This document shows, piece after piece, positions 63,198 to 64,000 of a DNA stretch of 64,000 nucleotides; the first letter of the stretch is position 1, and every line of letters begins with the position of its first letter. A model generated the notes under the pieces. The model did not search any database and was not told the origin of the DNA. It saw nothing but the letters and a program-made list of their open reading frames with translations. The stretch spans positions 2,760,001 to 2,824,000 of the forward strand of contig NC_007498.2 of assembly GCF_000012885.1 (NCBI RefSeq), in the 5' to 3' direction. Origin of the DNA: Syntrophotalea carbinolica DSM 2380 (lineage in GTDB: Bacteria; Desulfobacterota; Desulfuromonadia; Desulfuromonadales; Syntrophotaleaceae). The translations under genes were made by a program, and so were the position numbers.

Positions 63198-63293
63198 TTC
63201 CGAGTCCCTCCATCTCAAACAAGAATTAACTACAACCAACAAAGCCGCCGAAAAAATTGCGGCTAACCCCTTTGAAAATAGCATTTTTATCAT
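63198..63293 (-). other. Receptor leader reading in frame as a second signal-like peptide
   Basis: The 96 bases before the receptor ATG are an open in-frame extension reading MIKMLFSKGLAAIFSAAL, then LVVVNSC. It resembles a lipoprotein signal, though no ribosome-binding site precedes it, and the promoter would start the RNA only about 14 bases upstream. The mRNA can form an AGCCGC/GCGGCT hairpin here. It may be leader sequence by chance or a short upstream translation signal. Confidence 0.4.
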
Positions 63294-63313
63294 TTAATCG
63301 TTATCATCGCCGC

Positions 63314-63343
63314 AATATAGCGAAGCTGTTGCAGCGTTGTCAA
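63314..63343 (-). promoter_or_regulatory. Promoter of the TonB-dependent receptor gene
   Basis: On the minus strand: a perfect TTGACA, an 18-base spacer, and TATATT. The region around the -10 (CTTCGCTATATTGCG) is shared with the ECF operon promoter. Confidence 0.85.
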
Positions 63344-63434
63344 CTCGTTTACCCAACGCATCATGATAAATTGCCCATTGTCTTGACTTTATTACAACCT
63401 GTTTGACAAAAATCCCCAAATCTACTTTTAACTT

Positions 63435-63463
63435 TTGAAAGCAGGGAACGGGTGGCCTATAAT
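63435..63463 (+). promoter_or_regulatory. Promoter of the BioD-like P-loop gene
   Basis: TTGAAA, a 17-base spacer, and a perfect TATAAT, 58 bases before the GTG start codon. ggcc/ggcc arms flank the -10 box. Confidence 0.8.
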
Positions 63464-63520
63464 AAGGCCCGCAGCGTCAGCCCGTTACACTTCAGCACTC
63501 CACCACGCAAGGAACGCATT

Positions 63521-64000
63521 GTGACCAAAAGGATTTTTGTTGCCGCGACCGGGCAGGAATGCGGTAAAACCACCACCAGCATCTCCCTGCTGCATATGGC
63601 ACGCAAAAAATATCAACGCGTCGGCTTCATCAAACCGTTGGGCCCCAAGCCAACCCTTCACAAGGGCCGCTGGGTCGACCTGGATGCGGCGCTTATCGCC
63701 GAAATTTTCGATCTCGAAGACGATCTCGATCTGATGTCGCCGGTGGTGTTGCAACCCGAATCGACCCGCCAGTTGCTGGACGGCAAAATATCCGCCGAAG
63801 CACTGAGGAGCAAAATCGTTGCGGCGGCGGAAGAGCTTTCCAGACGCTGCGATTTTCTGGTCATCGAGGGCGCCGGGCATGTCGGTGTCGGCTCTGTTGC
63901 AGGGCTCAGCAATCCGGATATGGCGTATTTACTCGACGCCCCCATGCTGATGGTCACCGATGCCGGTATCGGCAGAGTCATCGACAACGTGCACCTGAAC
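63521..64000 (+). CDS. BioD-like P-loop protein, N-terminal part (AAA_26/PTA N-domain type)
   Basis: Only the first 160 residues are inside the window; the gene continues to the right. It begins with GTG, seven bases after AAGGA. P-loop ATGQECGKTTT near residue 8-18, then VGFIKPLGP and the effector-type VIEGAGHVGVGSV block match the dethiobiotin-synthetase fold. The same fold forms the N-terminal domain of DRTGG-containing phosphotransacetylase-like regulators, which this may be. True BioD is less likely because the pattern AATGQECGKTTTSISL resembles the phosphotransacetylase-associated form. Confidence 0.7.
   Translation, partial: MTKRIFVAATGQECGKTTTSISLLHMARKKYQRVGFIKPLGPKPTLHKGRWVDLDAALIAEIFDLEDDLDLMSPVVLQPESTRQLLDGKISAEALRSKIVAAAEELSRRCDFLVIEGAGHVGVGSVAGLSNPDMAYLLDAPMLMVTDAGIGRVIDNVHLN

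Overview
The window looks like a chromosome segment from an anaerobic deltaproteobacterium of the Desulfuromonadales, most like the Pelobacter/Syntrophotalea-Geobacter group. This is inferred from gene content: a DUF6178 protein, a CIRCE-controlled rpoH, a succinyl-CoA:acetate-type CoA transferase, a Roadblock/MglB-like protein, PAS-rich sensors, a sigma-54 regulator and thrombospondin-repeat OmpA. No rRNA, tRNA, insertion sequence, prophage or CRISPR array was seen. Coding density is high, and many genes overlap by ATGA or share convergent 3' ends.

Layout. 1-8.6 kb (minus): the start of a YmdB-type phosphoesterase, ribonuclease Y, fau with a probable 6S RNA upstream, zapA, a zapB-like gene, ftsY with a 20-copy VVEEP repeat, a Roadblock protein and smc. 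This is a cell-division, chromosome and RNA-turnover block. 8.8-17.7 kb: a pseudouridine synthase and a giant AsmA-like protein, convergent with ubiE; then a Nudix hydrolase, a MEDS-PAS histidine kinase and trmO. 17.9-26.8 kb: cheW, a methyl-accepting chemotaxis protein and a large periplasmic-sensing kinase with a sigma-54 activator. 26.9-34 kb: pgi, ispG, rlmD, a cold-shock gene and a DUF6178 gene. 34-41 kb: a five-gene operon (LolA-like protein, two FtsX/LolC-type permeases, an ATPase and a beta-barrel protein), then OmpA. 41-50 kb: OmpW, exonuclease III, recQ, an MnmM-like methylase, rpoH behind a perfect CIRCE operator, a BamD-like lipoprotein and the CoA transferase.

50-64 kb is the most unusual part. 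A lone molybdenum-storage-like kinase gene is preceded by a candidate small RNA. That RNA has a near-consensus promoter, a strong terminator and an unpaired CUCCUCCUCCU (anti-Shine-Dalgarno) stretch. After a KamA-type radical SAM gene and a geranylgeranyl-reductase-like gene comes a co-directional (minus) locus. It encodes a TonB-dependent receptor, a fused CbiO-type ATPase, CbiQ, an unassigned S component, a TiaS-like DDTD protein, a 67-residue Cys-rich protein, a secreted DxDxDG-repeat protein, and ExbB, ExbD and TonB. Together they could carry one unidentified nutrient from the outer membrane to the cytoplasm. The window closes with the 5' end of a BioD-like P-loop gene.

Many starts were moved to internal codons with better ribosome-binding sites; the reason is given in each entry. 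Functional assignments rest on motifs and family knowledge, not on database searches.
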